Shown piece after piece: positions 13,943 through 25,600 of a stretch of 64,000 nt of DNA. A model generated the notes under the pieces. That model saw only the letters and a list, made by a program, of their open reading frames with translations, did no database searches and was not told where the DNA came from. The translations under genes were made by a program, and so were the position numbers. Source of the DNA: Lycocorax pyrrhopterus obiensis (lineage: Eukaryota > Chordata > Aves > Passeriformes > Paradisaeidae); the NCBI GenBank assembly GCA_014706295.1, contig JACSVZ010000009.1, forward strand, positions 33,106,268-33,170,267, in the 5' to 3' direction. Each line of letters opens with the position of its first letter. Positions within the stretch are counted from its first letter, which is position 1.

Positions 13943-14916
13943 TCAGATATGATGTGAGGGATGAACTATTATATTTACAAGAAGGATGTGCTGAGCTCCG
14001 TGGTCACTCACATCAAGGACCTGCAGGACTAAGTCACCTGCTTTTGGACACTCAGTGCTTACAAAGGAAGAAAAGACCTGGGAACACTGCAAATGGTTGA
14101 AGTAACCAGCATTATAAAGCATGATCAGCAGTTTGCAACAGCTTCCTTCTACTGCCATGGAGTACAGGTGAGGAGGCAGAACAGGCAGATGGATTCAGGT
14201 GAAACCACAGGCCACGGTGAAAGAACCACACCTCTGTTCCTAAGGCATTCCACTTATGAAGGTTTGGCTACAAAACCTGATGTGCACTGTTCTGATGTGG
14301 TGTGGAATCACAGAGCACCCTGTTCTGAATCTCTCACAATTAATACTGTCTTAGAATCAGGGAGATACAAAGGAAAAGGGGAAGAACAGAGGACTAGAGA
14401 ACACAGCAAATACAAGTTATCGGAATTTGTCACACCTGGAGGAAAAAAAAAAAAGGAACTGTCAGTACTGTTGACAACAATGAGAAGAGGGAAAAGGACA
14501 GGGAACAGGACCTGAATGTTCTGGAAATCCACTAAACCGTAGTAGAATTCCAGAAATATGAGGATTTTGGCGGATCTGTCACTGGCATTGGCAGTCAGGC
14601 TAATGACATTCAGGCAGACAGAAAACGAGTAAGTGCTTTTCTTGGTTACAGGATGAATTACAGGTACATCTATCAGGATACACATCAGACATTCAGGGGA
14701 ATGTAAGGAAAATGCTGTGGATGAGCCTCCAGGCAAGTTCCATGACATTCTCATTGTGGAAGAATTGAACAGGGTAACACTGGAACTTCCAGGCATTCCT
14801 TCTTGGGCCTCTATTACCACTTCTACAAAGAAGGGGTGTTTAACCACAACCATTCTGACATACCATTCTGCTGGGCTATGAGGGAAGAATAGCGAATTTA
14901 AAACACTGATCAACAC
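13943..14916. other. Unidentified cluster of overlapping open frames
   Basis: Long open frames overlap here on both strands. The minus strand has about 202 codons at 14308-14916 and 71 at 13943-14158. The plus strand has about 140 codons at 14093-14515. The plus frame appears to continue in another phase after the A-tract near 14453 (reading KREKDREQDLNVLEIH), which would fit a decayed retrocopy with a frameshift. There are also a donor-like site near 14167 and an acceptor-like site near 14650 on the plus strand. I recognise no protein family on either strand, so chance openness is the simplest explanation. It is recorded because the surrounding intron is otherwise poor in long frames. Confidence 0.15.
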
Positions 14917-15821
14917 ACAAAAAAGTTAGGACATAAGCATTGTATTGACCATGGTAATTTTGCCCCCCATTTTCGTAAGTGGAATCTTTGATGTATCTTC
15001 ACAGAAACAGTATTCCTGTACCTTAGGCCTCTGGAACATTCAGCAGGAGATACAAGTACTGTGATGAGTACCAGGCTCTTTCATGCATGTCCACCACAGA
15101 GCTTTACTTACCAGAACATGGAAAGCCCCTGTGTGCCTGAGAGAAGCATTTCACAGAAAAAAATTCATACAGCTCCAGTAAATACGTGCTTCAGCTCTCA
15201 GTTGAGCAAACAAAATGTTTCAACTCTATCTGTTGGAAAACAATCATAACCACTCCAGTTCTATCACAATATTTTCCACTGAGTATTTTTTTTCCTTTTA
15301 AAAGTTGATTAAGGTACTTCAGACTGCTGGCAAACAAACAAACACTACGCATTTCTGTAGAGCCGAGCTTCAACAAGAACACTGCAGGATTGGTGGGCCC
15401 AACAAACCTGTTCAACACTCAGTTCTGAGATTCACCTCTAAAGAAAATTTGTGACTCATTTTCTGGGATAATTTTCCTTTCTATAAATGCAGTGATAATG
15501 ATGTACTCCTGATCAGCTCGCTACATAGCTTGTTGTGAGTGACAATATGAGAATGAAATGTTAACATAATTAACTTTCTGTTGAACGAGATCATGACAAG
15601 ATCCTTTCACTGGAACACTGAATAGGAACCATGCAGTTTCAGAAGCATAAATTTGAATTAGAGGAGGCGCACGAATCACCAGTACATAGCAATACTACCA
15701 TGAAAAATATTTCTGCATCAGTCATTAACAAGGTTAGAACTGACTTTTGAGATCTTAGAAAGCAGCAAAACAGAAAGCACTAACTACCAGATATGCACAA
15801 GTTTTTGTTCAGTTTTTTTCT

Positions 15822-15878
15822 CTAGGTGAATAATTACATAAATGAATGGTAAATAATTATAGACTAGGTGAATAATTA
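15822..15878. repeat. 15-bp direct repeat pair
   Basis: The 15-base word ctaggtgaataatta occurs at 15822-15836 and again at 15864-15878, separated by 27 AT-rich bases. It is a minor local duplication with no recognised function. Confidence 0.8.
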
Positions 15879-17454
15879 AAGAACTCCACATGTGGTGAAC
15901 AATAACTATTAAAACAACATATACAGTGACTGTGGCAGTGGTGGTCATTCATGTTTTGAGACAGAGCATTTATGTACACACTGTAGTAATGTCAAGAAAT
16001 AAAAATAGTCTGTTTTAAGAAAAAATTTAGTTAGTATAGCAGAAGACCAGTTTGTATCTGTTGTTCTACTCATTGGAGATTTAGAAGATGTAAGGAGAGA
16101 GAGTAAGACTAGTGCCTGTATTCTCTAACTACAAGTTTTCATTTTTTTTCTGTGTCCTTAATGTACTGTAATACAGATCACATCGACCTTCCCACATCTC
16201 CAGATCACAAGTTCTGGAGGTTCATTTTTTTCAGACAAAATAGACCTGAAAGGTTTTGTGTGGAGACGTAGCTTTTCATTGAGAGACTTCATTCAGCTGC
16301 ACAAGTTTCATGAGTTAAAAAACCCAAACTCTAGAGTATTTACTCAAGTGTTTTAAAGGAAATCAAAGATAAAATAGCTGAATTACTAAACCCAGTAACT
16401 ATTCATCTAATATTGCTTAAGTATCTCAGGACTAGACAGTGGTAAATGATCCCAGCTTTTAAAAGCAGGGATGAGGAAGATTCATGGACCTACATCATGA
16501 TTCATTCATAAGGCATAAAAAAATCAGTAAAAAATTATGAAGTGCAGAACCTGTGAACACCAGGATAAATGCATTTATTTGGTGGGAGTCATCATGAGTT
16601 TTGTAAAGGTGGTTCCCATTTTTCCAGTCTGATGAAGTTTTTTTGAAAGGGCTCTACAACAATGTACCTATAAACTATTTGATGCAGTCCAATTCCCACT
16701 ATTTTTCAAAACTGAATTAAAACAGAATGAATTTCTTAACACATTTGTACAGTAACTATAATTTCCAGGAAAACTGTTGAGAAAGTCTCTCAAGCTTTCA
16801 AGAAAACTGAGCTGCCACATAAAAAAATTGCACTGAAACTTTTTTTTTCATTCAAGCAAGCAAACAGCTCAAACATGAGAGAAACAACATCAGCATTATT
16901 TCCACGTAATCTGCTCCAACTTCTATCATGTTCAATCAATCATAAATGATCTAGAAAAGTAAGTAGCTACTGAGGGATAAGGGCAGTGCAAATAATAGTA
17001 AAATAAAATACACTTTGAAAAAACCAACCTTGAATTTCTTTCTAATCACTGCTCCTGCTATACTGCAATTCACTATAGGCCCTTATCCTTCCAGAGGCAG
17101 CAACTGAGACCCAGCTTGTTGAGGATCTTACCCCTGGGGCTGTTTCTTTATTGGAAAGTTGGGTGCAACACTGATGATAAGTTCAAGGACTACTTTAAGT
17201 TTTCCAATAGCTGTTTGTCAACACAAGCTGATTACATAATATAAACCCACTGCTTATTTTTACAGGCCACTAAGTATAGCCTTTTAATGCAGCTCAGCAG
17301 CAGATGCCTAAGACAAATGAGTCTTTCCACTAAGGATTTTGCTTCATAAATTTCCTCTTGATAGCCTTAACTGCTCCATGACTGTGTGTTCAATAAAACT
17401 TAATAGGGAATTCAAGGCTCTAAGAACATCTTGACTGATTGATTAATCAACTAT

Positions 17455-17938
17455 TTCACAGAATCACAGATTTTTTTGGGTTGGAAGGCACCTCTGGAGA
17501 TCATCCCATCCAACCCCCCTACCCAGGCAGGGTCACCTGGAGCAGGTGACACAGGAATGCATCCAGGTGGCTTTGGAATGTCTCCAGAGAGGGAGAATCC
17601 ACGACCTTCCTGGGCAGCTGTTCCAGTACTCTGACATCTTTGTAAAGACGTTCTCCCTCATGCTGAGGTGGAACTTGTGTTTTATTTTATGGCCATTACT
17701 CCTCATCCTGTCACTGGGCACTACTGAAAACAGTCTGGCACCATCCTCTTGGCACCCGCCTTGGAGATATTAATGTGCATTAATGAGATCCCCTCTCGGT
17801 CTTCTCTTCTCCAGACTAAACAGGCCCAGCTCCCGCAGTCTCTCCTCATAAGAGAGATGCTCCAGACGCCTCATCACCTTTGTAGCCTCTGCTGGACCCT
17901 CTCCAGTAACTCCTTGTCCTTCTTGTACTGAGGAGCCA
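17455..17938 (-). mobile_element. CR1 LINE 3' fragment (minus strand)
   Basis: The plus strand begins with the reverse complement of a CR1 3' tail (CAGAATCACAG..GGGTTGGAAGG..CCATCCAACC), so the element runs right to left. Read on the minus strand it encodes [16 protein letters not shown], the hallmark C-terminal region of CR1 ORF2 (reverse transcriptase). It is truncated at its 5' end, as nearly all CR1 copies are, and carries disabling changes. It lies in ZRANB3 intron 1 in the gene's sense orientation, about 200 bp inside the predicted exon 1 donor. CR1 is the main avian interspersed repeat, so this also supports a bird source. Confidence 0.93.
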
Positions 17939-18141
17939 CCAATGGGATAGTAAAAAATTGAAAATCTGCCCATCAGAACACAGCGTTTTAAAGAACACTA
18001 TAAGAGAAAGCAATCAGACGGAGCAAAGGGCATCACATAGTTCTTCAGCATAGAACAGTTTTTCCACAGGCCGCTGTACCGCGCTGGAGGAAAGCGCACA
18101 CCTCAATACCTGCCTGGGGGCAAGTTTTTTACTTTACTTAC

Positions 18142-18370
18142 GCAAGTCCCTGCAGCTGCAATCGCAGAAGTACCTGAGCGCACGATGCGATGAGCCAGCA
18201 ACAGCAAGAAGTGAAACTTGTCACAAACACGGGCTGGGGACGAACAGGAGGCACCTGGCAGCTCGTTCCCGGCTGGCGATCGACCCCGAGCGCGTCCCAC
18301 CCTGGGCACCCCCTCACGGCCGCGGGCTCCGCGCTCGAACAGCCGCCGGGAAGTGACGCATGGCCAGGGG
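18142..18370 (-). other. ZRANB3: ZRANB3 exon 1, non-coding 5' leader (start approximate)
   Basis: On the minus strand, GGGACTTGC|GTAAGTA is a near-ideal splice donor inside the CpG island, correctly placed for the ZRANB3 first exon. The transcription start cannot be seen; the upper boundary given is nominal. The frame that would join to the ZRANB3 coding frame is open across this exon up to a stop at about 18416 but has no ATG, so translation should start in exon 2. If the transcript starts upstream of 18361, it includes an out-of-frame 15-codon upstream ORF (18361 down to the stop at 18314). The exon is assigned by splice signal and position only. Confidence 0.5.
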
Positions 18371-18538
18371 TCACGGACGGGAAGCGCTTTCGGGCCCGGG
18401 GACCGCTTTTTCTTTATTTTTTCTGTCCTCGCCGTACTTCTCCCCCCGGCCCCGCTTCCCCAGTTGCGAGTTAAAAATCATCTTCCCTCCCGGCCGTGCC
18501 TCGTACCGGCCCCTACTCCGCTGGAGCGGGCGGACTGA

Positions 18539-18546
18539 GGGGCGGG
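18539..18546 (+). promoter_or_regulatory. GC box (Sp1-type)
   Basis: GGGGCGGG matches the Sp1/KLF consensus within the CpG island, on the ZRANB3 side. It is a motif match only; such sites are frequent in GC-rich DNA. Confidence 0.4.
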
Positions 18547-19017
18547 AAGGGGGAAGCAAGGCTGGGAACGGAGGGAGGCGAGGATGGCGCTAAGGGCCGA
18601 GCTGGAAGGGGCAGTGCCGCCGGCTCTCGGGCTTGGGAAGAGCGGTGAAAGCCAGGGCGAGGGGCCGGGAGGGCGAGAGGTTGCGCGGGCAAGCCCCGAC
18701 TACAGCTCCCAGCCTGCCCCGCCAGGGTGCGGGCGCCGTGCGGCTGCGGGAGCGCTGGCGCGGGCACCCAGTGGAGCCGGGGCACTGCTGCTCGGGATAC
18801 ACCACACGCCCGAGAGCAGGAGAGCGGCTCAGGCGCGGGTGAAGGGAGAGCGGCCGGGGTAGGGATCGGAAGCCACTGGGACCCCACACTGCCACTGCCG
18901 CGGAATCACTCCGTGTGCCCGCGGCCATGGGCTGCACGCAGCGGGCGGGCCTTGCGGTGCCGGTGCGCCGCTCTAACTGGTGCTCACGGCTGTCTGTCAC
19001 TGCGGCTGCGCCCTCCG

Positions 19018-19022
19018 ATTGG
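19018..19022 (-). promoter_or_regulatory. CCAAT box 1 (NF-Y type)
   Basis: ATTGG in the context CCGATTGGCC is an inverted CCAAT box. It is the leftmost of three in the same orientation, 93 bp from the next. NF-Y sites are enriched in bidirectional promoters. Confidence 0.5.
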
Positions 19023-19110
19023 CCGCTGCCTTCCGGGCGGGCTCGTCTTCGCGTAAGCGCCGAGCGGCACCACTCCGCGGCAGCGCCGGGAGGAGGGCGC
19101 CGCAACGCTT

Positions 19111-19115
19111 ATTGG
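19111..19115 (-). promoter_or_regulatory. CCAAT box 2 (NF-Y type)
   Basis: ATTGG in the context CTTATTGGTCC is an inverted CCAAT box, 42 bp from the third copy. That spacing is about four helical turns. Confidence 0.5.
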
Positions 19116-19152
19116 TCCACGCGGTCGTCCATCACTAGCGTTCCGCGCAGCC

Positions 19153-19157
19153 ATTGG
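19153..19157 (-). promoter_or_regulatory. CCAAT box 3 (NF-Y type)
   Basis: ATTGG in the context AGCCATTGGTGG is the third inverted CCAAT box. It sits close to the presumed R3HDM1 start, where NF-Y usually binds (some 60-100 bp upstream). Confidence 0.5.
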
Positions 19158-19189
19158 TGGTGGCTGCCCGGGGGTGGGGCCTCTCTCCC

Positions 19190-19508
19190 CGCCGCGGCAG
19201 CAGCAGGAGGAACCCGGGCGGCGCTCAGCGCTGGGTTCGTCGCCCCTCGTGTGTGAGGAGCCGCCGCCCGCCGGGCGCGGTGTCCCGAGAAGGAGCCCGG
19301 GTACGAGCCCGGGAAGGAGCGCTCCGCCGCGGTGAGGAGCTTGGGACACCGCTGGGGAAGGTGCTCCCGCGGGCGGGGGTCGTAGTGCGCTGAGGGAGGA
19401 GGGGGGGGCCGCGCCCGCAGTGCGCAGAGCGGGGGCAGCGATGAGGGAGGGGGGGCGCGGCCGCGGGGCCGGTGGGTCCAGCCCGGCCGGGGGTCGCCGT
19501 CCGGCGGG
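19190..19508 (+). other. R3HDM1: R3HDM1 exon 1, non-coding 5' leader (boundaries approximate)
   Basis: The first R3HDM1 exon is expected in the right half of the CpG island, just downstream of the CCAAT cluster. Two donor-like sites could end it: CCGCG|GTGAGG after 19331 and GGCGGG|GTGAGC after 19508. I cannot tell which is used. No ATG in this exon continues into R3HDM1, so it is taken as untranslated. The start is estimated from promoter layout. Confidence 0.4.
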
Positions 19509-19683
19509 GTGAGCCCGGCCCTTCCCCTTCCCTAATATAGGCAGGGCTGGCCGGAGCGGGACACAGGGCTGTTAATCTATTATGTATTCATTTTTAAAAA
19601 ATTTCTGCCGCATGTTGGATAATTCTGCATGTGGGTATATCTACCATATTATAATATAAAGTGTAAGTAGACTCGAGAGCAAA

Positions 19684-19691
19684 TTACGTCA
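19684..19691. promoter_or_regulatory. CRE/ATF-like site
   Basis: TTACGTCA (TGACGTAA on the other strand) matches the CREB/ATF element with one base off the full palindrome. It lies just past the CpG island, inside the R3HDM1 first intron. It is a motif match only. Confidence 0.3.
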
Positions 19692-22600
19692 CAGCCTGGT
19701 TTTTGCCATCTCTTTTAAAAACGTTTTTAAATGACTTTTCAGCACCGAAGAAGGGTTTCACTTTATGAGGAAGACGGAACGAGATAGAAAAAGAAGTGAG
19801 GAAAAGCTGTTTCTTACATGGGGGTCTAAGAATTATTCAGATTATTCACGTGAAGAGATTTGCACACATCCTACGTGTTGGTGGATTTGTGTGATGTCCA
19901 TAGAAAGCTGGATTAGGAAGGTGATGGAAAAAAACCAAAACCAGTGGTGCACACTTTGCCTAGGGTGCATTGGCAGATAGTACAATCTACCGGAGTGTTT
20001 GCTATCTTGGAGTGGTTTTGCTAATAGTCTTTATTTTAAATTTTGATGCCCCTTTCTCATTAACCTGAAACCAAAGAGATCTTGTGTGCCCAAAGCAGAA
20101 TAGGGAGTGTGTTGGGTTTTTTTCTCTTGCACTGGCCTTTTTGCATTGAGGCATTAACCTGCAGTTTTTAATGGGGTTGCTTTCTCATGTCTTGTCTTCC
20201 ACAGGGAGTAATGTATCTGAGACATGCTTTTTGCCTGAATATTAAGCAGCAATCTTACAGGGCAGTATGTCTTGTGAATGTTAGATTAGGAATATGTATT
20301 TACTGTTGAAGTGAAAGGTAAAATGAAGTTCTGAATATTTTTCAAAATGTTTTGTTCAAAGAATTTGCTATTCAGGAGAAAGAAATGGCAATGGAAACAC
20401 ATTTTCTTTGACCGTCTTCCATTGGCTTGGCATGCAGCTAATATTAAGCCTTTGTTTTACAGTAAGTACTGTGATGTCAAGGGTTTGAGTATTTTGTAGA
20501 AATTAAGTAACTTATTGCTTGTACTCATCAATTTACAGGAGTCCCAATGGCAAAGATAATGTTAAGACTTGTGGTTTTTTAAATCTAGGAAGATTAAAAA
20601 TGTAGTACTTGTAACTGCACTGCTTGGCCACTCTTTATTTTACGAAGCTGTAAATTGCTATCAACTAGTACTTTTCTCATGAGTAAAAATAGATTTGACT
20701 AAATACCAGTAATTTTGAGGGGTGTGATGTGTGCTGGGTTAGGTTAGCAGTGTTCCAGAAAGTATTTGTTAAAGACTTGGGAAGGGTCAGTCACTAAATC
20801 TGCTGCAGTGTTTGTCTGTTTCTATTTTATTTTTTTATGTTAAGAGGAATAAAGGAAAAGTTGAGGAGACTGGTACTACTACTTTGCTCTTTCTCATCTT
20901 AAACATAATTCTGCCTATGCCTTTTTTCTTCTTTTAACTTAGGTTAAGTTTTTGGCTTTCATTTCTTCTCATATTTCAGTATATTTGCCTTACACCGTAG
21001 TCTTTATTTTGTATTACTTTCTTAAAGTCTGTCCGTGCTTCAAACCAGCTGAATGGTTTAGGTCAAGTGCTCTAGACTCAGCTCTGGGTACAACCCAAAT
21101 GCCGTGGTTTTGGAGTTTACTCAGTTAAAAGGTGCTGTCAGTTTGCTACAGTGGCCTCGGTTAATTCAAGTTCATGTCTTTGTATCGCCACTTTCACATT
21201 ACTATTTCTCCCTAGGGTTAATTTGACTGAGACATGTAGCACCACATCTTTTTAAAGACCTTTATGTGTTCAAAGTTTCAAGGTGCTGCATTCCAGGCTT
21301 TTAAAAGTAGCTGATACAGTTGCATTTTTTTGACACTTTGGGGAAAATCGGCCTTTTGAGACCGTGTTCTCTAAGAGTGAGTTGGCAGGTAATGGAGCAA
21401 CGTAAACTTTGAATTGGCTATAAGGTGGGATATAGTCCATCTTATAAAAATCTTTTCGTATATATTGACAGCGTGGTTCAGTTTTGGTGAGCTAGACAAC
21501 TCTATGCTCTAACTTTTACTACCTGGATAAAAATATGAACCACCTTGGATGTCCTGATTAGTTGAAGTGATTTGGATCCGAAATTTTTCAGCATACTCGA
21601 ATTCTCATTGCAAAGATATGAAGAGAGTTAAGCAGCAGCCAGTAAATACGAAGTGCTGTAATTCATTGGTGTGACAGCTAATGAGCTTTCAATACGAGTG
21701 GGAGAATATCCTGTAATCCTGGCATCGCTGGGCTGAAGGACTGCAGAGGTGTTGAGCCCAGTCAGGCTTTTAGTGGCAGTTTTCCCGTGCCCATCCCACC
21801 TAGGAATGGCCAGCTAGGAATGACCCAGGGGCTTTTCTTAAACGCTGCATTCCACATTGAGCCTCTTAGTGATGGAAAGAGGAGTCGTTTGGCAGTGAAG
21901 ATCTGAATAATAAGGTCATTCACACCGTATTCTTTAGGCAAGAAGAATCAATGCTGGTGCTTACCTGGCTGACAGGTAGCATCTATGGGAGCCCGTTAAA
22001 GTTGGAGTTATGTGGTTCTTTGTGTATCCTCCTTGACTTTTCTTTGAGGTGATGGACGAATGTGCTGTATAACAATGTCAGGAGATTTTGGAAAGTGGTG
22101 TTGGAAAGCTCTGTTTCTGTGAGATGATAAGTCAGCAACAGATTATGATTAAATATTGTTGGGAAAACGGCACTTTGGGCCTGCCTATAATCTTATTTTG
22201 ATTCATAACTTGTTGAAGGAGTGTTTTAGAGGAAATAATGTCTGGAAACAGATTTATGAAGGGCAGCAGCCTTAATTACAGAACAGCCTGCACTGCTACT
22301 CTTGTGCATAAGTTACTCTCCTGCAGTTTAATGTATGTATTATGAGAATCCTGTCAACGTGTCATTTTATGATATGCACTTTTCTCCAATATATAGAATT
22401 AAGTTTCCGAGAATATTTGGTTGTTGTATGTTCGGATCCAGACTGCTGAAGCGAAGTGTAGATTTGAGATGGCTGTGGGGTGCTTATTCCAGGGTTTCTT
22501 TTCTACTCTTTATCTTGGATCTCTGTAAGGAAATGGGGCATTACCTCTTAGCTGCCATTGGTTTCTGCATAAACAATTATATACTACATTGTCCACCTCT

Positions 22601-25600
22601 CTTTTTTCATCTGCTGCCGAATTTTTGTTCTTTACTCTCCTTCCCAACAATTCTTATTATTCTTTAATCTGTAACTTGAATTTGTGTATAAAATGGAATT
22701 CTGTCTTGTGTTTATTTTATACTCTTAACTTCTCTGCCCCCTCCTCAGGTTTGTTAGCAAGTTTGTACTGCCATTTATGAAAGGTCTTTGTCCAGTTGTG
22801 TGTAGAATGGTCTGAAGGCTGAAGCTTGTCAGGACAAATGTCATAAATACCTTAAAAGCTGTAACTAAATAGTTGCTCCTTCATTTTGAAAGCATAGTTT
22901 TGGATAACTTGCATCTTTGAGTCAAAAAATAACCTCTAAAAGGCATAAATGTAAAAGATGTCATCTCTGGATTTGGTTTAGCAAAAATCCAGTACTGAAT
23001 TCTGTATTTTTCTAGAAAATGTTCTGTGTAATTGGTTAGCAGTTAACCTACCACAGCTGTCCTAAGAATTGTTCCCAGCCAAGTGAGGTGTGATAGGTTG
23101 CTGTAGGTATCCAACTAAAGCATTTTAATTTATGTTAAGTGAAGCAAGACATAAATAGATGCAGTCCTTGCAATACCTGCTGCTGTGAAAGAGGCCATCG
23201 TGGTGCCATATCCTTGGCTTTTTGTTCCTGCCCTCTGCCACCTCCTCTGCTCTGTTTAATGAGCTGTTACTGGGAGCACTTTCCACACTTTTAGCTGTGT
23301 AAGATGTAGGTCTCTTATTTTATCAAACTGAAACATCTATTGGGAGACTTGGAGGAGCAGTTTAACTGGCAGATGGAGGAAATGGTGACTGGAAGTGAGA
23401 TCAGTGACTTCTTTAGTGCAGCTGAATCTGGAAAAGGCTGTTGGTGTGCAGCTGGTGAGTGAAGTTCAAACTACTTCGAGTGCTTCTGCCAACAGCAGAT
23501 TGAGGAGTGTTCTCACAGTCCTTTCTCCTGTCAGAGCTTTGGGCATCAAAACCTCCTGCTGGTGCTGAGAAACTGGGAGCAGTTGCATCATTGACCAATG
23601 CTGGATCCACAGGCAGATTTCCATCTGGTTTTATGTTCTAAGTGAACTCGGAAGAATTTGGTTTGTTCTTGTGGAGATACAACAGGAGTTTTGAGAGGCA
23701 TTGGAAAATTGCTGGAATGGATCAAATGTTCGGTTTTTGTACCCAAATGAGGCAGTAGCAAAATGAGTAAATCAGTTTGTGGGGAATTCTTGCCCATGTT
23801 ATCACAGCATGATTTGAAGCATTTCAACAGAAGGTACAGAAAAAAGCCTTTTTCCTTTAAAGCATTGTTAATCCCTCGATCTTTTGGATGAAGAGCTCCA
23901 TTTGAGGTTCAGTGTGCTCTGGAGGTGTTCAAAAAGAGTAAAGCGTACGGCTTGCTGCTATGATTAGAATCATTTTCTCCGTTTCTTTTGTAATCCATTA
24001 AATCTATTCCATAACTTAAAGCACGAACCGAGCCCTCACCAGTTTCTGTCTTCCCTCAGAAGTAGCTGGATTGGTTAGCAAAGCTGCACGCATTGGCAGT
24101 ACTTAGACTAAAAATAAAACCTGGTTTGCCTTTTTCAGTTGATGGGTCCTTATCCTTCTTCCACTTGGGAAGTCAGACTGTTCCTGAGCAAGAACTTTTT
24201 CCTAATGGCTTTCCAAGGGAAACTGAATAATTTCCTTGTGTTAGTGAGTGTTGCATATACTTTAGTGGCAGAAACTGGTAAAATGACAATTAGATACTCA
24301 GAGTATCTGCTGATAGTATTTTCACTGTTAGAATTGACTGTAATGAGCCCTTAATTTTCACTTGTAATGAAGATTACAAATTATTAGTCTCTTAGTTTAG
24401 GTGTTGTGGTTTCTTCTTTGTTTTAAGCACATCAAAGTGAACTTTAATGTATTTTCATTGCACTTAATCTCTAAAAAGGCTGCTCGCGGCGTGTTTGGTT
24501 GCACATTGCATTATTGTCATGGAAAAATAAACTGCTCTTTCAAAGGTTTAAAGTTGTACCACAAAGCAGTGCCAGTATTGCTCTGAGATGTCATCCTTCT
24601 GGTATGGATTGGAGGAGGAGAAGGGCTCCCAGTACTTGGAAAGCTGTTAAGTGACTTTATGGAAGCTGCTGTAGGAATGCTACTGCACTCTGGTTAGACT
24701 TGTGGTCTAACAAAAAGATATGAATCTTTCACACAAACTATTGTGTTAACTTATAAAAATGTTATGATTTTCATCCTATTACTTCATGTGGGAAAGTTTT
24801 GTTTCCCTCTAGTTTCAAATATTGGCTTCTGGAGAGGAGCACCTGTTTTTTTGTGGACATTCTTGTTACTGGGAGAAGCAACTGAGTGCAGACTGACCTT
24901 ACCTAGTAATGAATTAAATACAGAAGAATAAATAATACCATGTTTTGAGGAAGATTTCTGAGCTACAAATGGTACCATTAGACTAAATTCTTAAAACAGT
25001 AATATGAAAAGAATAAATGATGTTACTGGGCTAGCTCAGTTAATGCAATGTATGATATTCCAACAGTTGACTGTTCATCATTCACCATGATGACATCCCA
25101 TTAATTGCTACATAATCTTGTATTTCCTGACACTGCAAAGTTTGATTTGAAAAGCACAAAGAGCAGTAGTCCTTATTAAGACCTGCATATCAAAATAGTA
25201 GTGGAAGCTGTCCCAACTCAGAACACAATCAGCTTTTTATCTGGCCTCTTCTGTTGAAATATTGGCCAGTGTTAAAAACTGGGTTTGTGTCTCTCTTTGT
25301 TGGTCCATAACAGTGGGAAGGCTTAAAATTGTAATGTTCCATAAAAATCAAGAAATATAGATGTGTAGGTATTCTTTCAGTAACTCTTTTTCTTGTCCTG
25401 TTGTCCAGTATGCAATGAAATATAGACTACTTTTAAGCAACAAACAGTTTAGCCCATTTTTTACATGTGGAATAATTGAGGGTGGGAGACCCTGAGAAGA
25501 TTTTTCAGCTCTAGTCAGACAGTGTGTGAATTCAGGCATGGTTTAGATCAGTGGTGACAATTATAAAGCCTGTTGCTTGACTGAGATCACAGGGATCTGA

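Larger units (their letters stand above)
12981..18141 (-). other. ZRANB3: ZRANB3 intron 1
   Basis: About 5.2 kb separates the predicted exon 1 donor (TTGC|GTAAGTA) from the exon 2 acceptor. It holds an A/AAAAG tract, a cluster of unexplained open frames at about 13.9-15.4 kb, a pair of direct repeats and a CR1 fragment, each listed separately. No other exon of either gene was recognised. Confidence 0.6.
18230..19530. promoter_or_regulatory. CpG island, bidirectional ZRANB3/R3HDM1 promoter
   Basis: This is about 1.3 kb of GC-rich, CpG-dense sequence in an otherwise AT-rich window, placed between the divergent 5' ends of ZRANB3 (minus) and R3HDM1 (plus). There is no TATA box in a sensible position. 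It contains GC boxes (for example GGGGCGGG at 18539), a YY1-like ATGGCG core at 18584, and three inverted CCAAT boxes clustered at 19018-19157. This is the usual make-up of a housekeeping-type bidirectional promoter. Many open frames cross it on both strands, but they reflect the high GC content and are not believed to be genes. Confidence 0.85.

Noticed and set aside
18138..19393. Many open frames of 60-170 codons on both strands across the CpG island
   Set aside because: GC-rich DNA has few stop codons; the frames overlap in all phases, begin in places with GTG rather than ATG, and show no protein-family features.
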